NCBI RefSeq assembly: GCF_002243345.2
Contig: NZ_CP022655.2
Location: 461,001 to 525,000, forward strand
DNA length: 64,000 bases
Reading direction: 5' to 3'
Source: Paenibacillus sp. RUD330
GTDB lineage: Bacteria > Bacillota > Bacilli > Paenibacillales > Paenibacillaceae
Shown here: positions 26,301 to 34,056 of the stretch, in pieces
Layout of the letters: every line of letters begins with the position of its first letter
Numbering within the stretch: position 1 is the first letter of the stretch
Notes under the pieces: generated by a model
Database searches by the model: none
What the model was told of the DNA's origin: nothing
What the model saw: the letters and a program-made list of their open reading frames with translations, nothing else
Translations under genes and position numbers: made by a program

Positions 26301-26375
26301 GCTCCGGCGGAGCCGGTGTCGCGCGCCCAAGCCGCGGCGCTGCTGGTGAAGCTGGCTGACCAGCAGGCGGCGTGA
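23304..26375 (+). CDS. S-layer-anchored purple-acid-phosphatase-like metallophosphoesterase
   Basis: Secreted surface phosphatase of 1023 residues. Order: signal peptide (MKPWLRKGVGFMLSAALAAG..), a galactose-binding-like beta domain (about 30-220), the purple-acid-phosphatase N-terminal Ig domain (LTFNGDPRTELGVAWYT), and a phosphoesterase domain at about 345-600 with YTTDSQG, NTGDLVDNG, GNHES, LLHKSMY and GGHDHTYAR metal ligands. A fibronectin-like domain, a Ser/Pro linker encoded by a DNA repeat (about 25540-25830), and three SLH domains from about 845 complete it. ATG 23304 is preceded by AGGTG. It likely releases phosphate from organic esters at the cell wall. Confidence 0.92.
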   Translation: MKPWLRKGVGFMLSAALAAGIALPAAREAQAAVEETPVKLVEGNSAWKYLETPSDQGSVWRNVYDDTAWTSGAAPLGYPVRAETATSKFGGIATTIGYGGNSSNKYLTTYFRKTIQVSGAADYKRFVGSFGVDDGMVLYVNGEEIARYNMPEGPISYTTLSVEGKAAPLFFYDVDLTDKLAGVVKEGANQIAVEVHQQSKSSSDLYFDMELTAYKTPAQPPVEPSKSPLPQSVALTFNGDPRTELGVAWYTYENYAGTKLQVAEKAAVGSAAEFPADKAATFEGTSERIETFQTKADKTAAKKTAYISHKAKAAGLKPGTDYVYRVGDGEDGHWSPAGSFRTEAAQPEGFTFLYTTDSQGTTEADFATWAHTLQEGIARFPQSAFIANTGDLVDNGDLEEQWSWFFNKPKELLMSRPLVPLVGNHESKNYNDYAQHFNLPNVSQTGAKPDGSVYAFDYGPAHFMVVNTEYSLVSSTEEQKQIYRNQVQWLKSEAARTDKKWKIVLLHKSMYSVANHSSDSDVLSFRQDLTKAFDEMGVDLVLGGHDHTYARSYQMLNNVPQTDIVPDAGGQVVDPKGTLYLITNAAGDKRYNVKTGTTFPYAAKYDQPGKEMFTGVKVTDDEISFQAYTTTEAGGTDAYDAYGIKRTDAAPAPVQHAEWSVNADGKLQLEWTAPAGAAPAAYRIYEQKDALGANWNATVSHESGKSSYVYVLENADPKGEYELAIRTTGGRGNSAAVTVKPNVAVQPSASPSPSESPTPSPSPSASPSASPTPSASPSPSASPSPSASPSPSPTPTPTTGPVWTPSASPSPSASPSASPTPTPSAAPTASPTPTPAPSMMPAPAPAKDVPAAHWAYASIARAMELGIAQGYEDGSFRPDRSVSRAELAVLLSRAMKQPESGSQSSFKDAASIPVWARGAVAGAAASGWIGGYEDGSFRPDRHISRAELAVIAAKAAGLKTVAGDKPSYQDLAGIPVWARPSVAALQQAGLMGGVGGSRFAPAEPVSRAQAAALLVKLADQQAA

Positions 26376-26413
26376 GCAAGCAGGAGCTCTGCCTCCGGGC
26401 AGCAGTATAAATG

Positions 26414-26466
26414 AAAAAACGCAAGCGAGGCGATCAGCTGCTGATCCCGCGCTTGCGTTTTTTTTC
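26414..26466. terminator. Bidirectional terminator between the phosphatase and lysR genes
   Basis: The stem AAAAACGCAAGCG/CGCTTGCGTTTTT has an inner GATCAG/CTGATC helix, with T-runs on both strands. Confidence 0.92.
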
Positions 26467-26511
26467 TATCGATGAGAGGGGTGAGCATGGCAGGGTAGAG
26501 AGAGGGAGGCG

Positions 26512-27426
26512 TCAGCCGCTGTCCGCCGCGTCCTGCGTTCCGTTCAGCAGCGTCTCGATGAAACGCTCGGAGCTCTTGGACAGGTAGCGGTCCCGCCGCC
26601 AGACGATGCCGACCTCGGAGTGGAAGCTCTCGCCGTCGAGCTCGCGCAGCTCGATGCCGGACATCTGGAACGAGGACAGCACGGAGCGCGGCAGGACGGT
26701 CGCTCCGATGCCTTCCGAGACAAGGGCCAGAATGACGGCGACGCTGGAGCATTCGCACAGGATATGCGGCTCGCAGCCTGCGCGGCGGAATTCCTGCAGC
26801 AGCTTCTCGTGCATGGCGGTCGTCCGCTCGGTCTTCAAGGTGAGAAAGGGATGCTCGGCGAGCTCCGCGAGCGTAATGGGGCCGGGACGGGCGAGCGGCC
26901 AGCCGGACGGCAAAATGGCGGCGAACGGATCGGATGGCAGATAGGCGGTCTGATAAGCGGCCGGCTCGGCGTCGAACTCGAACGGCAGCCGGGTGACGAT
27001 CAGCTCGATCTCTCCCGCGTCGAGCTCCTGTCCGAGCGAGAAGTGGTCGCCTTCATGAACCTTGAACGTCACCTCGGGATAGCGGGCATGGAACTGCCGG
27101 ATCGGCTCCGGCAGCAGGGAGATGCAGGATACGACGGCTCCGACGGACAGCACGCCGCGGATGCCTTCCCCTTGCCCGCGCACCTGCTGGAGCGCATCGG
27201 AGAATTCCCGCATGAGCCGCTCCGCCCTTTCGAGCAGCAGCTTGCCGGCGGCGGTGAGCCTCAGGCTGCGGCCGGTGCGGTCGAACAGCCTGACGCCGAG
27301 CTCCTCCTCCATCTGCCTGAGCTGGCGGCTGAGCGGCGGCTGCTCCATATGCAGCGCGCGGGCGGCCCGCGTAATCTGGCCTTCCCGGGCGATCGTCGCG
27401 AAATAATTCAGCTGGCGCATATCCAT
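26512..27426 (-). CDS. LysR-family transcriptional regulator
   Basis: Regulator of 304 residues. The N-terminal winged HTH reads MRQLNYFATIAREGQITRAA, then LHMEQPPLSRQLRQMEEELG, the canonical LysR helix pair. A LysR_substrate domain follows from about residue 90. It is divergent from ilvE with a T-N11-A dyad in between, so control of itself and of ilvE is plausible. Its overall pattern is that of the CitR/YwfK/CcpC-like group, but the effector cannot be read from the sequence. Confidence 0.9.
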   Translation of the reverse strand: MDMRQLNYFATIAREGQITRAARALHMEQPPLSRQLRQMEEELGVRLFDRTGRSLRLTAAGKLLLERAERLMREFSDALQQVRGQGEGIRGVLSVGAVVSCISLLPEPIRQFHARYPEVTFKVHEGDHFSLGQELDAGEIELIVTRLPFEFDAEPAAYQTAYLPSDPFAAILPSGWPLARPGPITLAELAEHPFLTLKTERTTAMHEKLLQEFRRAGCEPHILCECSSVAVILALVSEGIGATVLPRSVLSSFQMSGIELRELDGESFHSEVGIVWRRDRYLSKSSERFIETLLNGTQDAADSG

Positions 27427-27488
27427 ATCGAAATCCTCCTATTTGGGGAACAATGGAAGAAAGGCCGCGAGCGGGCGCTCAGCGGCAT

Positions 27489-27507
27489 CCATACCTGGAA
27501 GGTATGG
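27489..27507. promoter_or_regulatory. Putative LysR-type operator
   Basis: CCATACC-TGGAA-GGTATGG is a perfect 7-bp-arm dyad containing the LysR consensus T-N11-A (ATACC-N5-GGTAT). It lies 62 bases upstream of the LysR start and 116 bases before ilvE. Confidence 0.6.
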
Positions 27508-27623
27508 GAAGCTGAATGAAACCGATCCTTTAACTATAGGGGATCAAGTGGTAGGATGACTAGTAGAAGAATGAACGGGACGCCCCCGGCGGGCAGACTC
27601 CCGGAGAGAGGAAGTTAAGAGTA

Positions 27624-28691
27624 ATGGCATACGATTTCAAGCATGAGCGCACGGCTTCCCCGAGAACGAAGGAATCGCTTCAGGGCTCGGTGTTCGGCAC
27701 CCGCTTCACGGACCATATGTTTATTCTGGACTATGACAAAGGGCAGGGCTGGCATGACGGCCGCATCGTTCCGTACCAGCCGATCTCGCTGGATCCGGCG
27801 GCCAAGGTGTTCCACTACGGCCAGACGATCTTCGAAGGGCTCAAGGCGTACCTGACCGCTGACGGCCGCGTCCTGCTGTTCCGTCCCCGCAGCAACATCA
27901 AGCGGATGAACCTGTCCAACGCCCGCCTCAGCATTCCGCAGCTCGACGAGGAGCTCGTGCTGGAGGCGCTGCGCCAGCTGATCCAGGCCGAGCGCGACTG
28001 GGTGCCCTCCGAGGAAGGGACCTCCCTGTACGTGCGTCCGTTCGTCATCGCGACGCAGCCGACGCTGGGCGTCGCTCCTTCCCATCAGTACAAGTTCATG
28101 ATCATCCTCTCTCCGGTCGGCGCTTACTACGCAGAGGGTGTGAATCCCGTCTCCATCTACGTGGAATCCAGCTACGTCCGCGCGGTGCCTGGCGGCGTCG
28201 GCGAAGCCAAGACGGCGGGCAACTACGCGGCCGGCCTGCAGGCGCAGGAGGAAGCGACGGCCAAGGGCTACTCGCAGGTGCTCTGGCTCGACGGCGTGCA
28301 CCGCAAATACATCGAGGAAGTCGGCAGCATGAACGTGTTCTTCGTCATCGGCGACAAGGTCGTGACGCCGGCGCTGAACGGCAGCATCCTGCACGGCATC
28401 ACGCGCGACTCCGTCATTACGATGCTGAAGCACTGGGGCTGCGACGTGGAGGAGCGCCAGCTCTCCATGCAGGAAGTCGCGGACGCCTACCATGACGGCA
28501 CGCTGAAGGAAGCGTTCGGCACGGGCACCGCGGCCGTCATCTCGCCGATCGGCGAGCTGTACTGGCAGGGCGAGGCGATGCCGGTCAACGGCGGCAAGAC
28601 GGGCGAACTGTCCCAGCGTCTGTACGACGAGGTCACCGGACTGCAGCGCGGCGAGAAGGAAGATCCGTTCGGCTGGACGATGGAGCTGTAA
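27624..28691 (+). CDS. ilvE: Branched-chain amino acid aminotransferase
   Basis: Pyridoxal-phosphate enzyme of 355 residues that interconverts Leu, Ile and Val with their 2-oxo acids. The cofactor lysine is Lys196 in GEAKTAGNY. The blocks HYGQTIFEGLKAY, YVRPF and GTAAVISPIG are diagnostic for the long (class II) BCAT form. Length and sequence fit a full, active enzyme. GGAAG is the closest ribosome binding site. No T-box leader was seen upstream, so leucine-type antitermination is unlikely; regulation by the divergent LysR protein is more probable. Confidence 0.95.
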   Translation: MAYDFKHERTASPRTKESLQGSVFGTRFTDHMFILDYDKGQGWHDGRIVPYQPISLDPAAKVFHYGQTIFEGLKAYLTADGRVLLFRPRSNIKRMNLSNARLSIPQLDEELVLEALRQLIQAERDWVPSEEGTSLYVRPFVIATQPTLGVAPSHQYKFMIILSPVGAYYAEGVNPVSIYVESSYVRAVPGGVGEAKTAGNYAAGLQAQEEATAKGYSQVLWLDGVHRKYIEEVGSMNVFFVIGDKVVTPALNGSILHGITRDSVITMLKHWGCDVEERQLSMQEVADAYHDGTLKEAFGTGTAAVISPIGELYWQGEAMPVNGGKTGELSQRLYDEVTGLQRGEKEDPFGWTMEL

Positions 28692-28732
28692 AAGAGAACG
28701 GACAACGAGGTCTCGTTATCGGAGACACAGGG

Positions 28733-28779
28733 AAGCCCCTTGGACACTCTTCAGGCGAAGAGGCGTCCGGGGGCTTTTT
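28733..28779 (+). terminator. Terminator after ilvE
   Basis: AAGCCCC pairs with GGGGCTT, with inner pairing GGAC/GTCC, followed by TTTTT. Confidence 0.8.
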
Positions 28780-28811
28780 CGTTGCGCCGATGGAATAGTG
28801 GAGAAGTCGCG

Positions 28812-28842
28812 AAAAAAAGCCGTCCCCTTGGGGGCGGCTTTT
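28812..28842 (-). terminator. Terminator of the convergent MFS gene
   Basis: On the minus strand AAAAGCCGCCCCC and GGGGACGGCTTTT form a hairpin followed by TTTTTTT. The plus strand gives a short T-run too, so it may act both ways. Confidence 0.85.
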
Positions 28843-28859
28843 CGGCAATCCTCGAACCT

Positions 28860-30104
28860 CTAGGAGGCGGCCTGCGCCTGTTCGGGAGCTCGATGATTCA
28901 GAATCGGCATCATGACCATCGCTCCGAGCAGGAACAGCAGCCCGGATCCGCTATAGATGGCTACGAGCGGGAATGCGCTCTTGAGCACCCCGGCGACGGA
29001 CATGGAAATGACCATCATGCCGATGAACATCGGATTCAGCACGCCGTTCACCCGGCCCACGATCGACGGATGCGACCATTTCAGGATCATCGTGCTGATG
29101 CCGATGTGGATGCACGGGAACACGAGTCCGTTGACGAACTGGGTGACGAGGGTGAGCGTCACGCTCGTCGAGAAGCCGACGATGACCGTGCATACGGCTC
29201 CGACGAGCATGCCGGTCGCCAGCAGCAGCTGGGGAGAGACGCGCTTGGCGAACGTCGCCACGATTCCGCCTCCGATCAGCATGGCAACGCCGCTCACCAT
29301 GAGGAGGTATTGGAGGAATTCCTTGTCCCGGCCGAGCCGCTCCGTCACGATGAACAGGTTGAGCGCCTGGGCGATGCCGACTGCGAGTCCGGCCAGGATG
29401 AAAGCCAGGCCCAGCATGCGGAGCACCTGGCTCTGCCAGACGTACCGGAACCCTTCCGCCAGCTCCCGGAAGAACTGCCCCTTCGCCGCAGCCGCACGCG
29501 GCTGCGGGATATCCTTGGGCAGCCGGACGAGGACGAGCGCGGAGAGCAGGAAGGCGATGCCCATGACGGCGACCGACGTCTCCAGGCCGAAGCGGCTGTA
29601 GACGAACGTGCCGAGCATGGGGCCGAGCACCATGAACGTCGCCTGCAGAGATTGGAACAGAGCCATGCCCTGCTGCATCTGCGTCTCCGGAACATGCTGC
29701 TTGAACAGCCTCATGCCGGACGGCTGGGAGAACTGCGACAGAATGGCGGAGATGAAGGCGACGAGGTATACCGCCTCCCAAGAGCCGAAATGGATGGCCA
29801 GCAGGACGACGAACACGGATACGGCGGACAGCAGGTCGCACCAGACCATGGTCCGTTTGGGCAACCAGCGGTCGGCGAACGTTCCGCCGATGAACGAGAA
29901 GACGAATATGGGGGCGAATTCGGCTACGCTGATAAGCGATATGGCGTACGGATCGTTGTTCGTTTTCTCGGCGACATAGAGGAGGATCGCGAAGTTCCGC
30001 ACCCAGATTCCGATCTGCAGAAGCATGCTCGAGAGCAGGATCGTCTGCAGGAAACGGTTGCGGAAAAGGCTCGGAGGAGACTCCGCCGCGGATGGAATGC
30101 TCAT
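28860..30104 (-). CDS. MFS transporter (enterobactin-exporter/MFS_3-like)
   Basis: Membrane protein of 414 residues with about twelve helices. The motifs SFIGGTFADRWLPKRTMVWCDLL (loop 2-3, GxxADRxxRR type) and SGMRLFKQHVPETQMQQGMALFQS (loop 4-5) place it in the MFS_3 exporter group. The ATG at 30104 is chosen because AAAGGTGG lies 8 bases upstream; an upstream ATG adding 23 residues has no ribosome binding site. A possible promoter TTGACC at 30205-30200 faces this gene. The substrate is unknown. Confidence 0.85.
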   Translation of the reverse strand: MSIPSAAESPPSLFRNRFLQTILLSSMLLQIGIWVRNFAILLYVAEKTNNDPYAISLISVAEFAPIFVFSFIGGTFADRWLPKRTMVWCDLLSAVSVFVVLLAIHFGSWEAVYLVAFISAILSQFSQPSGMRLFKQHVPETQMQQGMALFQSLQATFMVLGPMLGTFVYSRFGLETSVAVMGIAFLLSALVLVRLPKDIPQPRAAAAKGQFFRELAEGFRYVWQSQVLRMLGLAFILAGLAVGIAQALNLFIVTERLGRDKEFLQYLLMVSGVAMLIGGGIVATFAKRVSPQLLLATGMLVGAVCTVIVGFSTSVTLTLVTQFVNGLVFPCIHIGISTMILKWSHPSIVGRVNGVLNPMFIGMMVISMSVAGVLKSAFPLVAIYSGSGLLFLLGAMVMMPILNHRAPEQAQAAS

Positions 30105-30310
30105 GGTATCAACCACCTTTTGGGATGAAGAAAATTCGAGGCCAGGGCAGGCTTGAAGGACCTCCGCATCCATTGTATGTGTATTCGGCTTCTAATTCAG
30201 GTCAAGTTTTCTTTTAATTGAATTTTCCGGAAAATGAACGGACGGAAGCAAGGAGGCGTGCCGGCATGGCCCCGCGAGGCCGGCCTCGCGAATGGATGCC
30301 CCTTGCCTGG

Positions 30311-30330
30311 CGCATGACAACTGTCATGCG
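30311..30330 (+). promoter_or_regulatory. Putative NarL-type operator upstream of the ABC/two-component operon
   Basis: CGCATGACAACTGTCATGCG is a perfect dyad with 9-bp arms. The core ATGACA-N2-TGTCAT resembles sites of LiaR/DesR-type regulators. ATGACA followed after 18 bases by TGATAC may be an overlapping promoter. Another palindrome, CGCGAGGCCGGCCTCGCG, lies at about 30274-30291. Confidence 0.6.
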
Positions 30331-30432
30331 AAACAGATGATACGTTTGAATTCAAGTCCGTTCCCGCTTCCCTTAAGCTGAAAGCAGGAAGTCGAGCACG
30401 GCCGAACGAGGCCGAACGGGAGTGGAAACGAA

Positions 30433-31329
30433 ATGGACCATGAGCCTGCCATCCAGATCGATAACGTGACGAAGCAATTCAAGGATAAAAAAGCCGTCGA
30501 CCGCCTCAGCCTGAAGATCGGGAAAGGAAGCGTGACGGCGCTGCTCGGACCGAACGGAGCCGGCAAGACGACAACGGTCTCGATGATTCTCGGCTTGATG
30601 AAGCCGACGAGCGGCACGGTGAAGCTGCTCGGCGGAGATCCCCGCGAGCGGGCGGTGCGAAGCCGGATCGGAGCGATGCTGCAGGACACGAGCGTCATCG
30701 ATTACCTCAAGGTCGGAGAGACGATCGACCTGTTCCGCAGCTACTACAGCCAGCCGCTCCCGCTGGAGCGGCTGCTGGCGATCGCCGGCCTCGGCGCGGA
30801 GCGGGGCAAGCTGGCGACAGCGCTGTCGGGAGGGCAGCAGCGGAGGCTGGGCTTCGCGCTGGCTGCGGCGGGAGACCCCGAGGTGCTGTTCCTCGACGAG
30901 CCGACGGTCGGCATGGACGTCACGGCGCGCGCTCTGTTCTGGGATACCGTCCGGGCGATGGCGGGCAGGGGCAAGACCATCCTGATGACGACCCATTACC
31001 TGGAGGAGGCGGATCAGATCGCCGATCGGGTGGCGGTCATCAGCCAGGGCAGGCTGATCGCCGACGGCACGCCGAGCAGCATCAAAGCCTCCGCGACGGG
31101 CCGCTGCATTTCGTTCACGGCCGGAGAGACGCTGACGCGAGACATGCTGCTCGCCGTTCCCGGCATCGCGGATATCGACTGGAAGGGCAGCCGGGTGAAG
31201 CTGTACAGCGCCGACACGGACCGGCTGATCGGCGTCCTGCTGGAGAGGAAGCTGCCGATGCGGGATATCGAAATCCAGAGCGGAGGCCTCGACGAGGCTT
31301 TCCAGAACCTGCTGAAGAAAGCCCAGTGA
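30433..31329 (+). CDS. ABC transporter ATP-binding protein (LnrL/YvfR type)
   Basis: ATPase of 298 residues with Walker A GPNGAGKTTT, signature LSGGQQRRLG, Walker B VLFLDEPTVGMD and the H-loop TTHYLEEAD. It heads a four-gene operon of ATPase, permease, DesK-type kinase and NarL-type regulator. This order and these families match the Bacillus YvfRSTU and LnrJKLMN systems, the latter giving resistance to polyene-like linearmycins. A role in exporting or sensing a membrane-active lipid compound is inferred from that similarity. Confidence 0.92.
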   Translation: MDHEPAIQIDNVTKQFKDKKAVDRLSLKIGKGSVTALLGPNGAGKTTTVSMILGLMKPTSGTVKLLGGDPRERAVRSRIGAMLQDTSVIDYLKVGETIDLFRSYYSQPLPLERLLAIAGLGAERGKLATALSGGQQRRLGFALAAAGDPEVLFLDEPTVGMDVTARALFWDTVRAMAGRGKTILMTTHYLEEADQIADRVAVISQGRLIADGTPSSIKASATGRCISFTAGETLTRDMLLAVPGIADIDWKGSRVKLYSADTDRLIGVLLERKLPMRDIEIQSGGLDEAFQNLLKKAQ

Positions 31330-31367
31330 CACGGCTGCGAAACCTCAATACCAAGGAGAGATTCCCG

Positions 31368-32111
31368 ATGAACCCAACCTATAGAGCGACATGGGCGCAG
31401 TGCCGCGCCGAAATGCTCCGCACGATCCGCAACCGCCGCTTCGTCTTTTTCTCGATTTTGATGCCGGCGGCTTTCTTCTTCATCTTCACCGGCACGATGG
31501 ACGGGGGCGGAATCCACAACTGGGCGGCGTATTACCTGATGTCGATGACCTCCTACGGCGTAGTCGGGGCGAGTCTGGTCACCTTCTCCCAGCGGGTGTC
31601 CAAGGAACGCGCCCAGGGCTGGATCCGGCTGCTCCGCATGACTCCGCTGCCTTCCGGCGCCTACGTCCTATCCAAGGCAGCCGCTCAAGGCGTCATCAAT
31701 ATCGGGCTCATTCTCGTCCTGTTCCTGACGGGCGGCTTGAGCAAGTCGATCGATCTGCCGGCATCCGTCTGGATCGAGGCGGGCCTATGGATCTGGATAG
31801 GCGGGTTCGCCTTCATGGCGCTCGGCATGCTGCTCGGCACGATGAGGAACAGCGACGTCGTGCAGGTGCTGGCGACGATTCTCTATATGTCCCTCTCGAT
31901 CGTCGGAGGCTTATGGATGCCGACCGCCACGATGCCGCAGTTCATGCAGACGATCGCCAAGTTCACGCCGACGTACCGGATGGGCCAAGGGCCGTGGGCG
32001 CTCATCGGCGGGCAGCCGGTCGATTGGAGCGGGATCGGGGTGCTGGCTGTTTATATGATTTTGTTTATGGTAGTATCCGCTTATATCATGAAAAAACAGG
32101 AAGCGGTGTAG
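31368..32111 (+). CDS. ABC-2 type transporter permease
   Basis: Membrane subunit of 247 residues with six helices of the ABC2_membrane family (RNRRFVFFSILMPAAFFFIF, then SIVGGLWMPTATMPQFM, a typical re-entrant segment before the last helix). An AAGGAG box precedes ATG 31368. Only one permease gene is present, so the exporter should be a homodimer of this subunit, as proposed for YvfS. Confidence 0.9.
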   Translation: MNPTYRATWAQCRAEMLRTIRNRRFVFFSILMPAAFFFIFTGTMDGGGIHNWAAYYLMSMTSYGVVGASLVTFSQRVSKERAQGWIRLLRMTPLPSGAYVLSKAAAQGVINIGLILVLFLTGGLSKSIDLPASVWIEAGLWIWIGGFAFMALGMLLGTMRNSDVVQVLATILYMSLSIVGGLWMPTATMPQFMQTIAKFTPTYRMGQGPWALIGGQPVDWSGIGVLAVYMILFMVVSAYIMKKQEAV

Positions 32112-32112
32112 G

Positions 32113-33246
32113 ATGGCCAAAAAAGGCAGGCGGCCCCGCTCGGGTCCGCCTATTTATTTCCCCCTCGTCTGGCTCGTCTACCTGACCTTCCCGGTCGCCA
32201 GCATCCTGCAGCTGCCGGCCGGGGAACGGGCGGCTTCGTTCGGGCTGCTCGGCGCGTTCAGCGCCGTGTATGTCTACAGCTTCCTCAAGCCGAAGCATCG
32301 TCTCGCGGGCATTTTGCTGCAGCAGGCGATCATCGCTTATTTCAGCGCGAGGTTCAGCGTCAACTTTTTGTACATGGCGTTTTTCCCGTCCCCGATCATC
32401 GGCTTTCTGAGGTCGGGGCGGCAGGCGGCGGCCGGCTTGTCCGGCATGGCGCTCCTGTTCGCTGTCACGGTATGGCTGCAGAGAGACGATATCCAAGGCG
32501 GAGACCTGCTGCAGCTCGTTCCTGCGCTGATCATCATGCTCGTCATGCCGCTCGGCATCCGGATAGGGATGAGATCGCGCGAGCTGCGGGAACGATTGAC
32601 CCTGGCCGAGGAGGAGATCGCCCGCTTGTCCAAAAACGAAGAGAGGCAGCGCATCTCGAGAGACCTGCACGATACGCTGGGCCATACCCTGTCCCTCATT
32701 ACGCTGAAGGGCGAGCTGGCCGAGCGGCTCGTGCGGGGAGATCCGACGCGCGCCGAGCAGGAAGCCCGCGATATTCAAGCCGCCTCGCGGGCGGCCTTGA
32801 AGCAGGTGCGAGAGCTGGTGTCGGGGATGAACGGCGCGACGCTCCGGGATGAGCTGCTCCATGCGCGGCAGATTCTGGAGGCTGCGGGCATCGCGCTGAA
32901 CACAGGGAGCATGCCGCCCGAGGGGACCGTGCCTGCGCTTGCGGACAATATTCTCGGCATGTGCCTGCGGGAGGCGGTCACGAACGCGGTCAAGCATAGC
33001 AAGGCTTCTCGGCTTGAGGTGCGCTGGTCGGCCGTTCCGGACCGGATGGAGCTGTCCATCCGGGACAATGGCAGAGGCATGGCGGAATGCCCGGCGGACG
33101 GACCCGGCACGGGCAGCGGGCTGGGGAGCATGAAGGAAAGGCTGAAGCTGATCGAGGGCAGCCTGGCGGTAAGCTCCGTTCCGGGCAAAGGGACGGAGCT
33201 GGTGCTGGCGGTGCCGCTCGTATCGAAAGGAGCCGTGAAGAGATGA
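32113..33246 (+). CDS. DesK-type sensor histidine kinase
   Basis: Kinase of 377 residues starting two bases after the permease stop. Residues about 15-150 hold five or six transmembrane helices with almost no extracellular loop, as in DesK and LnrJ, which sense the membrane itself. The HisKA_3 box EERQRISRDLHDTLGHTLSL has the phospho-His near residue 186. The N-box REAVTNAVKHSKA and G-box GTGSGLGSMKERL of HATPase_c follow. The stop overlaps the regulator start (ATGA). Confidence 0.93.
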   Translation: MAKKGRRPRSGPPIYFPLVWLVYLTFPVASILQLPAGERAASFGLLGAFSAVYVYSFLKPKHRLAGILLQQAIIAYFSARFSVNFLYMAFFPSPIIGFLRSGRQAAAGLSGMALLFAVTVWLQRDDIQGGDLLQLVPALIIMLVMPLGIRIGMRSRELRERLTLAEEEIARLSKNEERQRISRDLHDTLGHTLSLITLKGELAERLVRGDPTRAEQEARDIQAASRAALKQVRELVSGMNGATLRDELLHARQILEAAGIALNTGSMPPEGTVPALADNILGMCLREAVTNAVKHSKASRLEVRWSAVPDRMELSIRDNGRGMAECPADGPGTGSGLGSMKERLKLIEGSLAVSSVPGKGTELVLAVPLVSKGAVKR

Positions 33247-33845
33247 AGGTTGTGCTGGCGGAGGATCAGGGCATGCTGAGAGGCGCGATGGCGGCTCTGC
33301 TCGGCATGGAAGACGATATCGAAGTGGCGGGGCAGGCGGCGGACGGCTTGCTGGCATGGGAGCTGATCCAGTCCGTCAATCCGGATCTGTGCGTGCTGGA
33401 CATCGAGATGCCGCTCCTGACGGGACTGGATGTGGCGGAGAAGCTGAAGGAGAGCAGGCATCCCTGCAAGGTCGTCATCCTCACGACGTTCTCGCGGTCG
33501 GGGTACTTCCAGCGGGCCATGAAGGCCGGCGCTCGCGGCTTCCTGCTGAAGGATTCGCCCGTCAGCGAGCTGGCGGCGGCGCTGCGCACCGTCCATGCCG
33601 GAGGCCGCGCGGTGAGCCCGGAGCTCGCGCTCTCGTTCTGGGAGGCGGAAAATCCGCTGAACGAGCGGGAACGGGAAATCCTGAAGCTCGCCGGAGAAGG
33701 GCTGTCGGCCGGGGACATCGCCGGGAGGCTGTTCCTGTCGGCGGGCACAGTGCGCAATTACTTGTCGGAGGCGATCCAGAAGCTGGACGCCCGGAACCGG
33801 ATCGACGCCTGCGCGATCGCGGAAAAGAACGGCTGGCTGGACTAG
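33243..33845 (+). CDS. NarL/DesR-type response regulator
   Basis: Regulator of 200 residues. The receiver has phospho-acceptor Asp53 in VLDIEMPLLTG and Lys in FLLKDSPVSEL. The C-terminal LuxR-type HTH reads LNEREREILKLAGEGLSAGD, then LFLSAGTVRNYLSEAIQKL. The most likely target is the promoter of its own operon, where a NarL-type dyad lies at 30311-30330. Confidence 0.93.
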   Translation: MKVVLAEDQGMLRGAMAALLGMEDDIEVAGQAADGLLAWELIQSVNPDLCVLDIEMPLLTGLDVAEKLKESRHPCKVVILTTFSRSGYFQRAMKAGARGFLLKDSPVSELAAALRTVHAGGRAVSPELALSFWEAENPLNEREREILKLAGEGLSAGDIAGRLFLSAGTVRNYLSEAIQKLDARNRIDACAIAEKNGWLD

Positions 33846-33857
33846 CCGTTCTTTTTT
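33827..33857 (+). terminator. Terminator overlapping the end of the response-regulator gene
   Basis: GAACGGCT pairs with AGCCGTTC, followed by six T. The first arm lies within the last codons of the gene. Confidence 0.88.
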
Positions 33858-33978
33858 GCGTCCGAATGTGTCCGAATGGTCTCGGGGATAGAGGGTTAAC
33901 CGAATTTCAGTAACCCCATCCGAAATTATGGGGATATTATCCATCCTTCTCATTCGCTATTATTAGGAGGATTCCGTT

Positions 33979-34056
33979 ATGAAAGCGGTACCAATCAGGA
34001 GGGGAAATCATTGGGAAAAGCAAAACCCGTTGCGGCGCTGCTCGGTGCGCTGCTGA
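33979..34056 (+). CDS. 25-codon ORF overlapping the laminarinase start
   Basis: An ATG 8 bases after a perfect AGGAGG (33965-33970) opens a frame of 25 codons that ends inside the signal-peptide codons of the laminarinase, in another frame. The peptide is very basic (about seven Arg/Lys in 25). The laminarinase ribosome binding site (AGGAGGGG, 33997-34004) lies within this ORF. It may be a leader peptide that tunes translation of the main gene; a frameshift at the real gene start is less likely, because the TTG start gives a complete signal peptide. Confidence 0.4.
   Translation: MKAVPIRRGNHWEKQNPLRRCSVRC

Noticed and set aside
27427-27623. Possible T-box leader upstream of ilvE
   Set aside because: No T-box sequence, specifier loop or terminator/antiterminator pair was found. 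The gap holds a LysR-type dyad.
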